From positions 1-26,937 of IMG/VR virus record IMGVR_UViG_3300006754_000130: a stretch of DNA of 26,937 nucleotides. The stretch is one strand, 5' to 3'. The notes under the pieces are model-generated. The model had not been told where the DNA came from, did no database searches, and saw nothing but the letters and a program-made list of their open reading frames with translations. The stretch is from a virus. Positions within the stretch are counted from its first letter, which is position 1, and each line of letters starts with the position of its first letter. Below, one piece after another: positions 1 to 8,814 of this stretch. The position numbers and the translations under genes were made by a program.

Positions 1-86
1 AGCTGCCGTCAGAAATCGAGAACTTAATGGCAGAAAAGTCACGGCATACTTATAGGAAGAATGCCAAGTATCTAACGACAGCTTAA
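1..86 (+). CDS. C-terminal fragment of an unknown protein (5' end outside window)
   Basis: The frame beginning at base 3 is open from the window edge to a TAA at 84-86 and encodes 27 residues ending LTTA. The fragment is basic (Arg, Lys, His rich). It is the only one of the three forward frames open over this stretch, and it ends just before an AT-rich intergenic tract that separates it from the convergent late operon. No family can be assigned from so little sequence. It could be the end of an early or replication gene on the far side of the genome; that is a guess from orientation only. Confidence 0.5.
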   Translation, partial: LPSEIENLMAEKSRHTYRKNAKYLTTA

Positions 87-94
87 TCATAAAC

Positions 95-139
95 ATTTTG
101 TTTATATTTTGTTTATATTTTATACATATTTTGTTTATA
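95..139. repeat. Three copies of ATTTTGTTTATA between convergent genes
   Basis: The 12-mer ATTTTGTTTATA occurs at 95-106, 106-117 and 128-139. The first two copies are tandem with an 11-base step. The tract lies between the stop of the plus-strand gene (86) and the last stop of the minus-strand late operon (145). A further exact copy is at 13651-13662, immediately downstream of the major capsid gene. ATAAAC at 89-94 can pair with GTTTAT at 100-105 around a 5-base loop, but the stem is all A/T except one pair. A transcription-end or processing role is possible; no GC-rich terminator is seen. Confidence 0.55.
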
Positions 140-144
140 CACAT

Positions 145-2325
145 TTAACTTACCTCCTGGGCTTCAAAATTAAGAACTCCAGGACTACGTTGGATTGTCG
201 TAATCATAAAATATCTGTTAGCCCAGTTCGTTCCAAATGGTTTTAGGTGCATATTATCATTATCAAACAAAAGAATATCACCCGTTTCTAATCCGTAGTA
301 TCTCTTATTAACTATCTCACCACTCACTTCTAATTTAATATCACCGAATAGTTGGTCGTAATATCTAATGAAATTATCATTTGGATTCCCCGCAGATGCA
401 TCCACACTACCACTCGTTATAGAGGCTGCCCCATCTACTAACATTTCTAACTTTATTTCTTTAATACCTTCTTTGGCCTTTATATTCCAAGTATCTCGTG
501 TAGAGGCGTTCGTAGCCGTTACATTACCTAAATATGACCGTCTAGCAGGATGTTTTCTAAATCTAACAACTCTTTTAGTAAGTAGATCGCCGAACTTACT
601 ATTATTCAACTTAAACTTTGATATATCATTTTTAGTCAATGTAGCATCAGCATCAGATGCACTATAACTATCTTTTACTGTTATATATCTAGCCCCATTA
701 GGCCTTAACTTAAAGATAAATCCACCTTCATATTGTAGTTTATCTAATGTTTTCTTTAATGGCTTCGGTTCTAATGCAAAGTATCTAGCTTTCCAATTCC
801 TTCTTGCACTATTACTACCACTCCAATCTAATATTTGATTATCAGCCTTATCATATCCAGCAAATCTATTTAACATATCTCTATGTATCTCCGTTACTCT
901 GGATGCTGATATTGCACTTGAGCCTGAATAAGATTGTAACATACCGTCAGCTCCACTATATAATAACTTTAAGTCATTTATTCTTTTATTATGTGAATCA
1001 GGCTCACTAGCATTTGGTTTAACTGTAGCATATACATATAATTCATTTATTGCAATTTGACCACTTGCATCTCCAGTTTGTTCACTTGATACTTCCACCT
1101 CACCAATTAACTCTATTGGGTCAATACCACCAGCCGAACCAGTCCAGTTTATTTCTAATGTTCCAATAGAAGATGTAACAGCTGTTATCTCCACATATGA
1201 TAAACCAAACTTATCTGTAATTCTGGCAGCAACACTTTCATAGTTATTCGCTTCGGTTACTTGTAATTTATATCTTATATGAGCTTTAACTTTGGAAACA
1301 AACCCGTCAGGTTGTTTCATATTAACCATAAATCTTTTATTTACCTGTTGTTCGTCAGGGTCACCAGGATCACCAGATGCATCTACATTCATCAATCCTG
1401 TGCTTGAACTATAATGTGAAAAATCTGTATCTATGTAATTAGAATACAATGGAGTATTAAACTCATTTGTATCGTGTTCTTCTAAATCGTTCCATCTAAA
1501 TCCTCGTTCTAATGATGAAGATACATTTATAGCCTGTCCACTCTCATATGGGGTTGTGGTTTCATTAACGGGATATAAAGGAACAAATACATCAATATTC
1601 TTCTCGTAAAAGTGTAAGTTGGCTTCAATAGGGTTAGTATCGTCTCTTTGATTACTAGCTGTACTAAATCCCGTTCCATAATGTAATAACCCTTTAATAT
1701 TATCCCCAACTATCTCACTAACGGGGACAGGAAATACACTTGCAGAATTACAGAATTGAGGGCCTGAACCAGAGTCAATAGGTTCAGATACTTCCCTTGT
1801 AAATTCACCATATGTAACTGGGAAATATCTATTTGTTCCAATAGATTTATTCGTTGGAAAATCAATAAAGTCCCACGGCCGTTGTTGCACTAATAATAAA
1901 GTAACTTTATTTGCATCGTGTTTTACATCAATCAATCTATAATCATCTAAATGCAAGCAATCCTCTATATCAGAAGCATTAGATAGACAAGAATATATTT
2001 TAGCACTTTGATTTAAATAATAATTACCACTACCAAATAACTCGGATGAAAGTGAGAAATCACTTGAAGAAATAGGAAAGTTAGCAACGGATAATGATAA
2101 AGATGATTGTTTTGCTGAAGATTTTGCTAAATCAATAGATTCTCTAATCGTAGGAGTGTTTAATATAGCTCCGTGATAGAATTGACTACTTACTGTCTTA
2201 TCGTTAAATGCTAACCCAATAGAAACATCATCAGAACCAGATTTGTATAATTGTATTAAATAATCTTCTGTTATTGCTGATATTTTGGATGCTGATGCAT
2301 AATTGCCAGGTAGTGTAAGAGACAC
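145..2325 (-). CDS. Putative distal tail / tail-tip structural protein
   Basis: The 726-residue product begins at a GTG. A strong GAGGAGG lies 8 bases upstream inside the last codons of the tape-measure gene, whose stop is three bases away, so the two are probably translationally coupled. The protein is rich in Ser, Asn and Asp, has no signal peptide or transmembrane segment, and looks like a beta-rich virion protein. Its position directly after the tape measure is where siphoviruses encode the distal tail and tail-tip (baseplate hub) proteins; that placement is the main argument for the role. I see no lysozyme, peptidase or receptor-binding motif. It is the last gene of the late operon. Confidence 0.6.
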   Translation of the reverse strand: MSLTLPGNYASASKISAITEDYLIQLYKSGSDDVSIGLAFNDKTVSSQFYHGAILNTPTIRESIDLAKSSAKQSSLSLSVANFPISSSDFSLSSELFGSGNYYLNQSAKIYSCLSNASDIEDCLHLDDYRLIDVKHDANKVTLLLVQQRPWDFIDFPTNKSIGTNRYFPVTYGEFTREVSEPIDSGSGPQFCNSASVFPVPVSEIVGDNIKGLLHYGTGFSTASNQRDDTNPIEANLHFYEKNIDVFVPLYPVNETTTPYESGQAINVSSSLERGFRWNDLEEHDTNEFNTPLYSNYIDTDFSHYSSSTGLMNVDASGDPGDPDEQQVNKRFMVNMKQPDGFVSKVKAHIRYKLQVTEANNYESVAARITDKFGLSYVEITAVTSSIGTLEINWTGSAGGIDPIELIGEVEVSSEQTGDASGQIAINELYVYATVKPNASEPDSHNKRINDLKLLYSGADGMLQSYSGSSAISASRVTEIHRDMLNRFAGYDKADNQILDWSGSNSARRNWKARYFALEPKPLKKTLDKLQYEGGFIFKLRPNGARYITVKDSYSASDADATLTKNDISKFKLNNSKFGDLLTKRVVRFRKHPARRSYLGNVTATNASTRDTWNIKAKEGIKEIKLEMLVDGAASITSGSVDASAGNPNDNFIRYYDQLFGDIKLEVSGEIVNKRYYGLETGDILLFDNDNMHLKPFGTNWANRYFMITTIQRSPGVLNFEAQEVS

Positions 2326-2328
2326 AGG

Positions 2329-4287
2329 TTATGCCTCCTCATATCGGAATTTCCGAGTTCTGTGATTCTCCATTCTATCAAAGAACTCATCAAAGGAAAC
2401 TAAAAAGTTATTATTTACCGTCTGTGCTCCTTGTGGGGTGACTTGTCCTGTTTCATTAATTCTTCTGGCTGTTTCTACCCCAATAGAAGATACGGCGTGT
2501 CTATTTAAGACAAACTCTCCTGGTTCTAACATAGTTGGTTGTGTATCACCTAACATATTTCCTTCTACCACTCCCCCAAATTGTTTCCCTGGTAGTTTTT
2601 GTGAAGAAATCAATGCTACATTTGCTAAACCAGAGGCTAATGTTACTCCAGCCGCAACCAGATTAGCAGGATATGGTAAACTGGCTAATGCTTTAGTATA
2701 AGCCTGATAAGAGTTTATTAAACCTGATGCGATAGCCGCTGCTTTACCAATATTAAATAATACTCTTTTCTGTTTCCCCCCTATTTGAGCAACTTGCATA
2801 AATGTACTACCAAGTTCATTCAATGCTGATTTAGAATTTATCACAGAAGCACCTATAACTTCTCCAAGAGAAACAGATGCATTACTAACTTGATCAACTT
2901 TAGGAACAACTACCTCTGCTACCTCACCAAGTTCTTCCATCGGTGTACCTAATTTTGCTCTAATAATATCTGGTTCAGGTAAATCTACCGAGACCGCTTC
3001 GGCCAAAGATTGTACCCCGTCTCTTGTAGTAGTAATAACCACTCCAATACCTAACATCCTTGCTTCAAACTCAAGGAACGACTTTTCTGCCTTGTCTACT
3101 TCTTCTCGTAATCCACTTATCTCTCCAGATAATTTAACTGTATTATTTAACGCATCAACTGCAGTAATCCAGTTATCTTTACGCGTTTTCTCTAATAATG
3201 ATTCAGCTGAAGCTAATTCAATTTCTTTCTCAACTAACTCGGTAGTAATATCAGCAAACTCTAATCTTTTCTTTAATAATACATCTTCTGCCGCTGCCAA
3301 CTTTATTTTAATACTAAAAGCTTTGTTAGCTTCTTTAAGAGCATTTTCTATATCTTCAAATGTAGCCTTCTCAAGGTCTAAATTGGATAAATACTCACCA
3401 TATTTATTTTGTAATGTTGCAATAACGTTATTTCTTGTACTTTGTTCAGTATTTGTTTTCTGTAATACTTTCATCAACATAGTAAATTCGTGGCGTTCTT
3501 GTTTTATTTTCTTTACATCATCTATCTTTATGAACTCTCGTAATTTATCTGCCCATTCACCTATACCACTTACAACATTTTTCATCATAGGTAGTAATCT
3601 ATCACCAAGTGCTGCCGTCAATCTACTAACACTATCACCCATATTAGACAACTGCCCATCAAAGGTTTTAGCTAATAACGCAGTAGAACCAGCAATCTTT
3701 CCTGCTGGGTCTTCTATACTATCTATCATAGCCTTTCTAAACTCTGGTAATGATAGTTTTGTTAAATCATCTATACCAGTTTTCATTTGGATAAGAGATA
3801 ATACACCTCGTTCTCTTAACACATCGGCTGCACCTGCACCCGCTGCAAAAGCTCTACCAAAGGCTGCTGATGCTTCAACTATACCAATCCCCATAAAAGC
3901 AGCCAAATCAGCAATAGATTTAGTAGTTTTTGAGGCATCTGCTCCAAATGCTTCTAATGTTGCACCAGCCTCCACTACTGCCTTTAATGCAAATGGAGTT
4001 GTTGCTGCAATCTTATTCAATTCTTTAAATAACTTTGTTCCTTCTTTAACACTACCACGAATAGCAACCAACCGAGTTTTTAATGTCTCAAACTCTGCTG
4101 CTGTTTTTACTGCACTTTGAGCAACCTTAAATAGACCAACGGCTACAGCACCTAATGCTGCAGGCCCTGCTAATCGTTTAGCTGTTTGTGCAATACCGCC
4201 AAGTTTCTTATCAACTTTATCCGTATCACGGATAGTTTTATCAGTTCCCTTGGTCTTATATAATATCTCAAATACTTCTCTTGGCAT
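2329..4287 (-). CDS. Tail length tape measure protein
   Basis: The 652-residue protein has an N-terminal region with a hydrophobic Ala/Gly/Val segment (about residues 38-65). An Ala-rich helical stretch of tape-measure type follows (about 100-160: TTPFALKAVVEAGATLEAFG, then AAFGRAFAAGAG). Long charged coiled-coil helices occupy about 260-420, and a second hydrophobic Ala/Leu/Gly stretch lies near 540-580. This layout and its position after two tail-chaperone-like genes are typical of phage tape measures, which set tail length. At about 0.15 nm per residue, 652 residues imply a tail near 100 nm (inference). The start ATG has AGGAG 6 bases upstream, overlapping the preceding stop. Confidence 0.88.
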   Translation of the reverse strand: MPREVFEILYKTKGTDKTIRDTDKVDKKLGGIAQTAKRLAGPAALGAVAVGLFKVAQSAVKTAAEFETLKTRLVAIRGSVKEGTKLFKELNKIAATTPFALKAVVEAGATLEAFGADASKTTKSIADLAAFMGIGIVEASAAFGRAFAAGAGAADVLRERGVLSLIQMKTGIDDLTKLSLPEFRKAMIDSIEDPAGKIAGSTALLAKTFDGQLSNMGDSVSRLTAALGDRLLPMMKNVVSGIGEWADKLREFIKIDDVKKIKQERHEFTMLMKVLQKTNTEQSTRNNVIATLQNKYGEYLSNLDLEKATFEDIENALKEANKAFSIKIKLAAAEDVLLKKRLEFADITTELVEKEIELASAESLLEKTRKDNWITAVDALNNTVKLSGEISGLREEVDKAEKSFLEFEARMLGIGVVITTTRDGVQSLAEAVSVDLPEPDIIRAKLGTPMEELGEVAEVVVPKVDQVSNASVSLGEVIGASVINSKSALNELGSTFMQVAQIGGKQKRVLFNIGKAAAIASGLINSYQAYTKALASLPYPANLVAAGVTLASGLANVALISSQKLPGKQFGGVVEGNMLGDTQPTMLEPGEFVLNRHAVSSIGVETARRINETGQVTPQGAQTVNNNFLVSFDEFFDRMENHRTRKFRYEEA

Positions 4288-4289
4288 TA

Positions 4290-4703
4290 TTAGCTCCTAG
4301 CTATTGTGGCCTTCATACGAGCATTACTTATAGCTCTCTTATGAGAATATTGGTCACATGCGGACATTTCTCTATCTATATATTGTAAATATCTCAATTC
4401 TCTATCATCTCCATTAAAAGGTTTCCCATACTTGGTTACGGCCGACCATAAGTTGGCCCAATCATTATACGATTCACTCCATAATGCTTTAGGGTTAGCA
4501 AAGAAAGGAAGTTGCATATATAAAGCTTCACCAACAGTAGTTTTAGTACCTTGTGATTCATTTACAATGCGCACCACCTCATCTCTAATTTCTCGTTTAG
4601 TGTATTTAACCACCCTGTTTAAGGTAGGGGATTGAGCTTCATAGGTGTATAATACTTTCTCGGGATAAGGTGTCTTTGGAAATCCAAAATATAAACACCA
4701 CAC
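4290..4703 (-). CDS. Tail assembly chaperone, downstream part (possible -1 frameshift product)
   Basis: If initiated at GTG 4703 this encodes 137 residues with a hydrophobic start and a basic C-terminus. The GTG has no convincing SD, unlike almost every other late gene here. The same frame stays open upstream for about 20 codons, past the TAG (4712-4714) that ends the preceding gene, back to a TGA near 4770. The arrangement (short ORF, overlapping ORF in the -1 frame, then tape measure) matches the lambda G/GT logic, in which a fraction of ribosomes shift to make a longer chaperone. The role is inferred from gene order; the sequence itself matches no motif I recognise. Confidence 0.6.
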   Translation of the reverse strand: MWCLYFGFPKTPYPEKVLYTYEAQSPTLNRVVKYTKREIRDEVVRIVNESQGTKTTVGEALYMQLPFFANPKALWSESYNDWANLWSAVTKYGKPFNGDDRELRYLQYIDREMSACDQYSHKRAISNARMKATIARS

Positions 4704-4711
4704 CGCGAGAG

Positions 4712-5008
4712 CTAATCCCCAGGTGTAAAAGTTGGTATATCCAAATACTCTAATGTTATTTCATTTAGAATATCTAAGGCATCAACATCTTCAAACTCAT
4801 TAAACACTTTATCAGGATTATCAAATGCTACATCTGCAGCAAATCCCAACATCTGTCTAGTTTTCTCATTAGCTCTATTACCCTCTTTACCAATTTCTAA
4901 AATTAAATCTTCCCAGATTCCTTTTAGCCTTTGTTTATCAGAAAAGTTAATAGGCTTAACATAGAAATCACCATGTAGAGTTTTAACATCTATGGTTTTC
5001 TCAGCCAT
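4712..5008 (-). CDS. Tail assembly chaperone (G-like), upstream part
   Basis: The 98-residue acidic, helical protein ends TFTPGD. It starts at ATG with AGGAG 7 bases upstream, the SD overlapping the stop region of the tail-tube gene. Short acidic proteins between tail tube and tape measure are typically chaperones that coat the tape measure during tail assembly; in lambda this is gpG. I see no domain that proves the function, so the call rests on gene order, size and the overlapping -1 frame that follows. Confidence 0.62.
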   Translation of the reverse strand: MAEKTIDVKTLHGDFYVKPINFSDKQRLKGIWEDLILEIGKEGNRANEKTRQMLGFAADVAFDNPDKVFNEFEDVDALDILNEITLEYLDIPTFTPGD

Positions 5009-5018
5009 TATATATCTC

Positions 5019-6005
5019 CTAACTAACAGTTATGCTGTATAAGTTTTGTCCTGATCCGTCTGCCGTACCTTCAAATGGTATATCCACGAATACGCCTTCT
5101 TCATCAAAAGATTTTGCATATCCAGTATAGATTGCTTGAGGAATACTGATTGTTACATCTTGTCCCCCAAATGCTATAGCTTTACTAGTTCCATTAAAAA
5201 ATGAACTTAACACACCAGCGGTTGCTTCATCAGAATTATTATCATACTTAACGCTAACTGAACCACCACACGTGTATTCACCTGCTCTGGAATATACTTC
5301 CGCTCCACCATCAACACCATTAAATCCGTGTCTACTTCCTGGATAGCCTAAGCTTAATTCCATAGAACGAATAACTACATCATTTCCACCAACAGTTTTG
5401 GTAGGTTGTGCTGTAAATACTGGTTGAAATGAACTCGTAGTGGCAATTTCGCTAATTGTAAGTCCGTGAGCACCAATAGTAGGTTTATACCCACTATAAA
5501 ATGTTCCACCAACTCGTAATCTGCCACCATCACCAGCTATATCCCAAGTAAGATTTAAGTTTGTTAGCATGCAACTATGTAATGTTCTTGCATTAGCTGC
5601 TATGGGGTCTGCTACCACTACCGTAAATAGGTTAGCGTTTGCACTTGCACTTACATAAGTGGAAGGTGTAAAATCGCCTGCTGCAGTATAAGGGGAACTA
5701 GCATCTTCACTAATGCCTTGCATTAGATATTTTAATGCTGTTCCGTCATTAACCACCCATTCAAAGTCAGCAGTATAAAAAGACCCAGATTGTGTTGCAA
5801 AATGATCACTACCGCGTTTCATTTGCTGACCAATTCGTTTGGTTCTATCTTGAGTTATATTATCCCAACTAATATCTATGGGCTCATTCAAGTCCAAAAT
5901 AGCAGCTTGGCGTTCGCTTGTTTCAGCTTCACCCATACTGCCCGTTTGAGCCAATAAAATTACCTGATATTGATGAGGACTATTAACTTGTCCTGTTATA
6001 GCCAT
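5019..6005 (-). CDS. Putative major tail tube protein
   Basis: The 328-residue protein is rich in Gly, Ser, Thr and Val with alternating polar and hydrophobic stretches, consistent with a beta-sandwich virion protein. It has no signal peptide or membrane segment. It sits between the tail-terminator-like gene and the chaperone/tape-measure genes, the usual place of the tail tube gene in siphoviruses. The ATG is preceded by AAGGAG at 7 bases, one of the strongest SDs in the window, as expected for an abundant structural protein. At 328 residues it is longer than the roughly 170-250 usual for tube proteins, so an added surface domain is possible. Assignment is by context. Confidence 0.65.
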   Translation of the reverse strand: MAITGQVNSPHQYQVILLAQTGSMGEAETSERQAAILDLNEPIDISWDNITQDRTKRIGQQMKRGSDHFATQSGSFYTADFEWVVNDGTALKYLMQGISEDASSPYTAAGDFTPSTYVSASANANLFTVVVADPIAANARTLHSCMLTNLNLTWDIAGDGGRLRVGGTFYSGYKPTIGAHGLTISEIATTSSFQPVFTAQPTKTVGGNDVVIRSMELSLGYPGSRHGFNGVDGGAEVYSRAGEYTCGGSVSVKYDNNSDEATAGVLSSFFNGTSKAIAFGGQDVTISIPQAIYTGYAKSFDEEGVFVDIPFEGTADGSGQNLYSITVS

Positions 6006-6026
6006 ATTTATGCTCCTTGTTTATTA

Positions 6027-6296
6027 TTAATGTCCACGATCTTTACGATCATACATGAACTCAAGGTCAGATGATAAGATTTCTTCTCTCGTCATTTCAT
6101 CTGGCATTGGTTCTTTCTTCTTTTTCCGTTTTTTGGAAACTTTTTCTACACAATCACTTATGTTATCAGCAACATCTTTATCAATGTCCACCTCTTTTCC
6201 TGCAAGTAATGCGTAATACTTTTCTTTACCTAAACCCTGATATTTACTATCAGTGCCTAGCTTCTCAAACTTTTCCTTAAATGCTTTATATTTCAT
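6027..6296 (-). CDS. Small unknown protein in the neck-tail cluster
   Basis: The 89-residue product is lysine-rich, with a basic run near residues 52-62 (KVSKKRKKKKEP) and an acidic C-terminal third (MTREEILSSDLEFMY). The start ATG lies two bases after the stop of the preceding gene. An SD-like GGAG overlaps that stop but is rather far from the ATG. It separates the tail-terminator-like gene from the tail-tube gene. I do not recognise the family; a neck or tail assembly factor is possible from position only. Confidence 0.6.
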   Translation of the reverse strand: MKYKAFKEKFEKLGTDSKYQGLGKEKYYALLAGKEVDIDKDVADNISDCVEKVSKKRKKKKEPMPDEMTREEILSSDLEFMYDRKDRGH

Positions 6297-6298
6297 TC

Positions 6299-6745
6299 CT
6301 ATACATCTCCTATTATTTGTACCGACATAGTAGCAGTTACTAAATCTGTAACTTGTTGTTCTTCTTCAGGTAAAAGCTCACCAGTTAAATACTCTATATT
6401 TGTTACGAGTGCCTGAGTCCATGCCTGGTTGGCTGATGGATCAAATCCTCTATTAGTATTTATAGTTGCTTTAACCTGTTCTGCCTTTTCAGTAACGTCA
6501 TCTAATACTTGTTTTCCTGTACCACCACTATCTATCTTGTAATACTTAACCTCAAATGTCTGCTGTCGTGTTTCACCACTACCTATTCTGGCTTGCATAA
6601 ACTCATTATTCACAGGTCTAATATTAAAATATGGGAACTCTCGTTCTCTAAATAGCATATCATAATGTACTGGAACTGCTCCTCCAAATAATCCATTGAG
6701 GACAGAACCAAGTTTATCATATATCGTTTTTGTCTGATTCGCCAT
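6299..6745 (-). CDS. Putative tail terminator / tail completion protein
   Basis: The 148-residue protein begins with a helical segment (MANQTKTIYDKLGSVLNGLF). A central stretch carries FPYFNIRPVNNEF and, after it, a beta-type segment QQTFEVKYYKID; then comes an acidic helix. This pattern (N-terminal helix, then an E/F/P-rich strand region) and size resemble lambda gpU/HK97 gp10-type tail terminators, and the gene lies just before the tube gene where such proteins are usually encoded. AAGGA precedes the ATG by 7 bases. The call is by resemblance and order. Confidence 0.5.
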   Translation of the reverse strand: MANQTKTIYDKLGSVLNGLFGGAVPVHYDMLFREREFPYFNIRPVNNEFMQARIGSGETRQQTFEVKYYKIDSGGTGKQVLDDVTEKAEQVKATINTNRGFDPSANQAWTQALVTNIEYLTGELLPEEEQQVTDLVTATMSVQIIGDV

Positions 6746-6795
6746 CTATTATTCCTTACTAATAAATATCAATAAATAAATCATATTCACTTTTA

Positions 6796-7755
6796 TTATC
6801 TTGCGTGGAGTTCCATAACTCCTATTTCACCCATATCTACTTCCATAGATGAACCTTTTATTATATAATAATCTCCAGCGGTGTATATATCACTACTACC
6901 CGAACTATGTGAGAATAATGCACTTAATCCTTCACCGATACTTTCATAATTACTGCCAGGTATAATGCCGGTAGACACATCTACGTTAAACACACCATCG
7001 TCGTCACCAGTAGTAGTTTTAACCCTAATAGGACTATCACTACCAGTAGTATATGTTCCACCCGTACTACACTCTACTTTTAAGTATCCATAATTACCAG
7101 CAAAAGTTCCAATCAAATCTAATATCTTCCAATTAGAAGCATCTGCTAAATGTGATTCTGTAATGGTTCCTGTTTGAGTTCCTCTCTGTATCTGGCTGTA
7201 TAAAGATATATCACCTTTCTTAATACCAGTAATAATCTCTTGTGCTTTAACCGTTAGTGCATCTGCTCTTGCTTCATCTCTACCTCTAACCAATTCTGCA
7301 CACGCCAATAGTGAGTTAGCCTTTATTAACACATAATCATAGTTTCTACCTGTGGCTGAGTTCTCACGTTCAAATAGAGAGAAATTACCTAATGATGCAA
7401 CTACATATTCTGCCTGTTCTTTAACCACAGTTTCTTTTAATGTAGTCCAATCTTGTCCACCCTTTACAATAGATGCTGATGGGTGAGATGAAGCTGATAC
7501 TATTATATAATCTTCATCACTATTGTAATACCATTCATTTATAGTATCAACAGCATTTTCAGTTGTGGTGGCTGAACCTAAATCTTTACCATTTATGTAT
7601 AGAACTTCAGTATAGCCTGAATTATGAGCAACATATTTACTACCCGTTGATATCCAACGTGTAATCTCTGTCTTTCTATCATAATCATCTATATTATTTA
7701 CAATAGCTTTTAAGTCACTTGTAGTATTGCAAAAACTGCTATTAAATATGCTCAC
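6796..7755 (-). CDS. Putative neck / head-tail connector structural protein
   Basis: The 319-residue protein starts at GTG with a strong AAGGAG 7 bases upstream. The N-terminal half is helical (KEQAEYVVASLGN, then LIKANSLLACAELVRGRDEA), and the C-terminal half is Gly/Ser/Thr-rich and probably beta. The helical half is compatible with a head-tail adaptor with an added domain, and the position (after the capsid/fibre/lysis genes, before the tail terminator) fits a neck component. I cannot see a diagnostic motif; a minor tail protein is the main alternative. Confidence 0.45.
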   Translation of the reverse strand: MSIFNSSFCNTTSDLKAIVNNIDDYDRKTEITRWISTGSKYVAHNSGYTEVLYINGKDLGSATTTENAVDTINEWYYNSDEDYIIVSASSHPSASIVKGGQDWTTLKETVVKEQAEYVVASLGNFSLFERENSATGRNYDYVLIKANSLLACAELVRGRDEARADALTVKAQEIITGIKKGDISLYSQIQRGTQTGTITESHLADASNWKILDLIGTFAGNYGYLKVECSTGGTYTTGSDSPIRVKTTTGDDDGVFNVDVSTGIIPGSNYESIGEGLSALFSHSSGSSDIYTAGDYYIIKGSSMEVDMGEIGVMELHAR

Positions 7756-7770
7756 CTTAACTCTCCTTCA

Positions 7771-7923
7771 TTATTTCTTCATTACTTTTAAGCCAGTTAA
7801 TACTTTCTTAACTGATGCCCAAATAAGATCATCTGCTTTACTCGGCGATAAGGCAACTATCTTATCTATTACCATAATACCAATTAAAACATATTCCCAA
7901 TTTGATATAATATAATCTATCAT
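7771..7923 (-). CDS. 50-aa single-span membrane protein, holin-like
   Basis: The short reading frame (MIDYIISNWEYVLIGIMVID and on to KVMKK) has AGGGAG 8 bases upstream of its ATG. It fits exactly between its neighbours and was found by reading the gap between them. Residues about 11-25 are hydrophobic enough for one transmembrane helix, and the C-terminus is basic. One-span proteins of this size beside another small membrane protein are typical of phage holins or antiholins. No endolysin gene is adjacent or elsewhere in the window, so lysis function is inference. Confidence 0.6.
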   Translation of the reverse strand: MIDYIISNWEYVLIGIMVIDKIVALSPSKADDLIWASVKKVLTGLKVMKK

Positions 7924-7937
7924 TTGTATTCTCCCTG

Positions 7938-8162
7938 TTAAATAATTCCTACTATTTTATATGCTATTACCATCATTCCACTACCACCAATTCCAACATA
8001 AAATAGTTTCTGTATCCAATTTAATCTTTTTTCGTGTTCTGCTAACTTACCATTCTGTATTTCATTTTGTTTCACCAACCATTGTAAAGAATACCAAGTC
8101 TTTTCTCTATAAGTACTTAACTTAATCGGCATAGGTGGTGGTGAAAAATCAGTGCTATTCAT
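7938..8162 (-). CDS. Small membrane protein with C-terminal anchor, XhlA/holin-like
   Basis: The 74-residue protein has a Pro-rich N-terminus and a charged helix (about 20-50, with KLAEHEKRLNWIQK). It ends in one hydrophobic helix (about 52-74, FYVGIGGSGMMVIAYKIVGI). A coiled-coil-like helix followed by a terminal membrane anchor is the layout of XhlA-type haemolysin/holin proteins. The chosen ATG (8162) has AAAGGAG at 7 bases and overlaps the preceding stop by 8 bases; an upstream in-frame TTG is rejected because it would overlap that SD. With the neighbouring 50-aa membrane protein it may form a lysis pair. Confidence 0.6.
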   Translation of the reverse strand: MNSTDFSPPPMPIKLSTYREKTWYSLQWLVKQNEIQNGKLAEHEKRLNWIQKLFYVGIGGSGMMVIAYKIVGII

Positions 8163-8814
8163 TCTCAAACTCCTTTAATAATAACAATTCTTCATTAAAC
8201 TTTAATTTTGGAAACTCTTTTGGTAAATAACTCACATCAGTTTTCTCATACCACTCTATTACTTGTAATGGGTTCTTTAATTCTTTTAATACTAATTGTT
8301 TCATACCTTTTGGTAATGAGGCTATAATACCATAAGTGGCTCTCTGTAATGAACTCCCACAAGCAAAATCTAATGCAATCATTTCTTTAATCTTGTAAAT
8401 CCACATTTCCTTATCTAATCTATCGTGGTCTTCTTCTGTTAGTTCTCCAAGTTGGTCTTTCAAATAACATGCCTGTTGGTAAAAGTTACAAAACTCTTTC
8501 TTCTGTTCTTCTGTACCTCTTATTTTATCTTCTAATCCACTCTCTAATTTCCGTGTCTTTATCTCTGCCCGTTTCTTCTTAAAAATATTATTAGATGTTT
8601 CAGCAATATATTTCTGTTCTTCTATATCTACAAAGCATTCTTCCATACCAAACATACTACTCTTAATGCTCGTATATCTACCATGCAATTCTCTTAAAGA
8701 TTGTTTATATTGCCCATATAAAGTTCCACCTGACCTAACAGTAATAAAATTGTCCTGTTGGAACTTGGTATGATGTGAAGTATGGTCTTTGAATAATTCT
8801 TGTAATTTATTCAT
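8155..8814 (-). CDS. Unknown 219-aa protein downstream of the Kelch gene
   Basis: The 219-residue, highly charged, mostly helical product has no signal peptide or membrane segment. Its ATG overlaps the stop of the Kelch-like gene by one base (TAATG), so translation is probably coupled. A coiled-coil-prone section spans about residues 65-135, followed by a more hydrophobic segment (EMIALDFACGSSLQRATYGI). I do not recognise the family. Position between fibre-type genes and the small membrane proteins allows a fibre assembly factor or a virion component; neither is demonstrated. Confidence 0.65.
   Translation of the reverse strand: MNKLQELFKDHTSHHTKFQQDNFITVRSGGTLYGQYKQSLRELHGRYTSIKSSMFGMEECFVDIEEQKYIAETSNNIFKKKRAEIKTRKLESGLEDKIRGTEEQKKEFCNFYQQACYLKDQLGELTEEDHDRLDKEMWIYKIKEMIALDFACGSSLQRATYGIIASLPKGMKQLVLKELKNPLQVIEWYEKTDVSYLPKEFPKLKFNEELLLLKEFENE

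Noticed and set aside
3092-4120. 342-codon open frame on the plus strand
   Set aside because: It is antisense to the tape measure gene, has no SD or promoter, and its composition (Ser, Asn, Ala, Phe) is the mirror of the Lys/Glu/Ala codons of the real gene.
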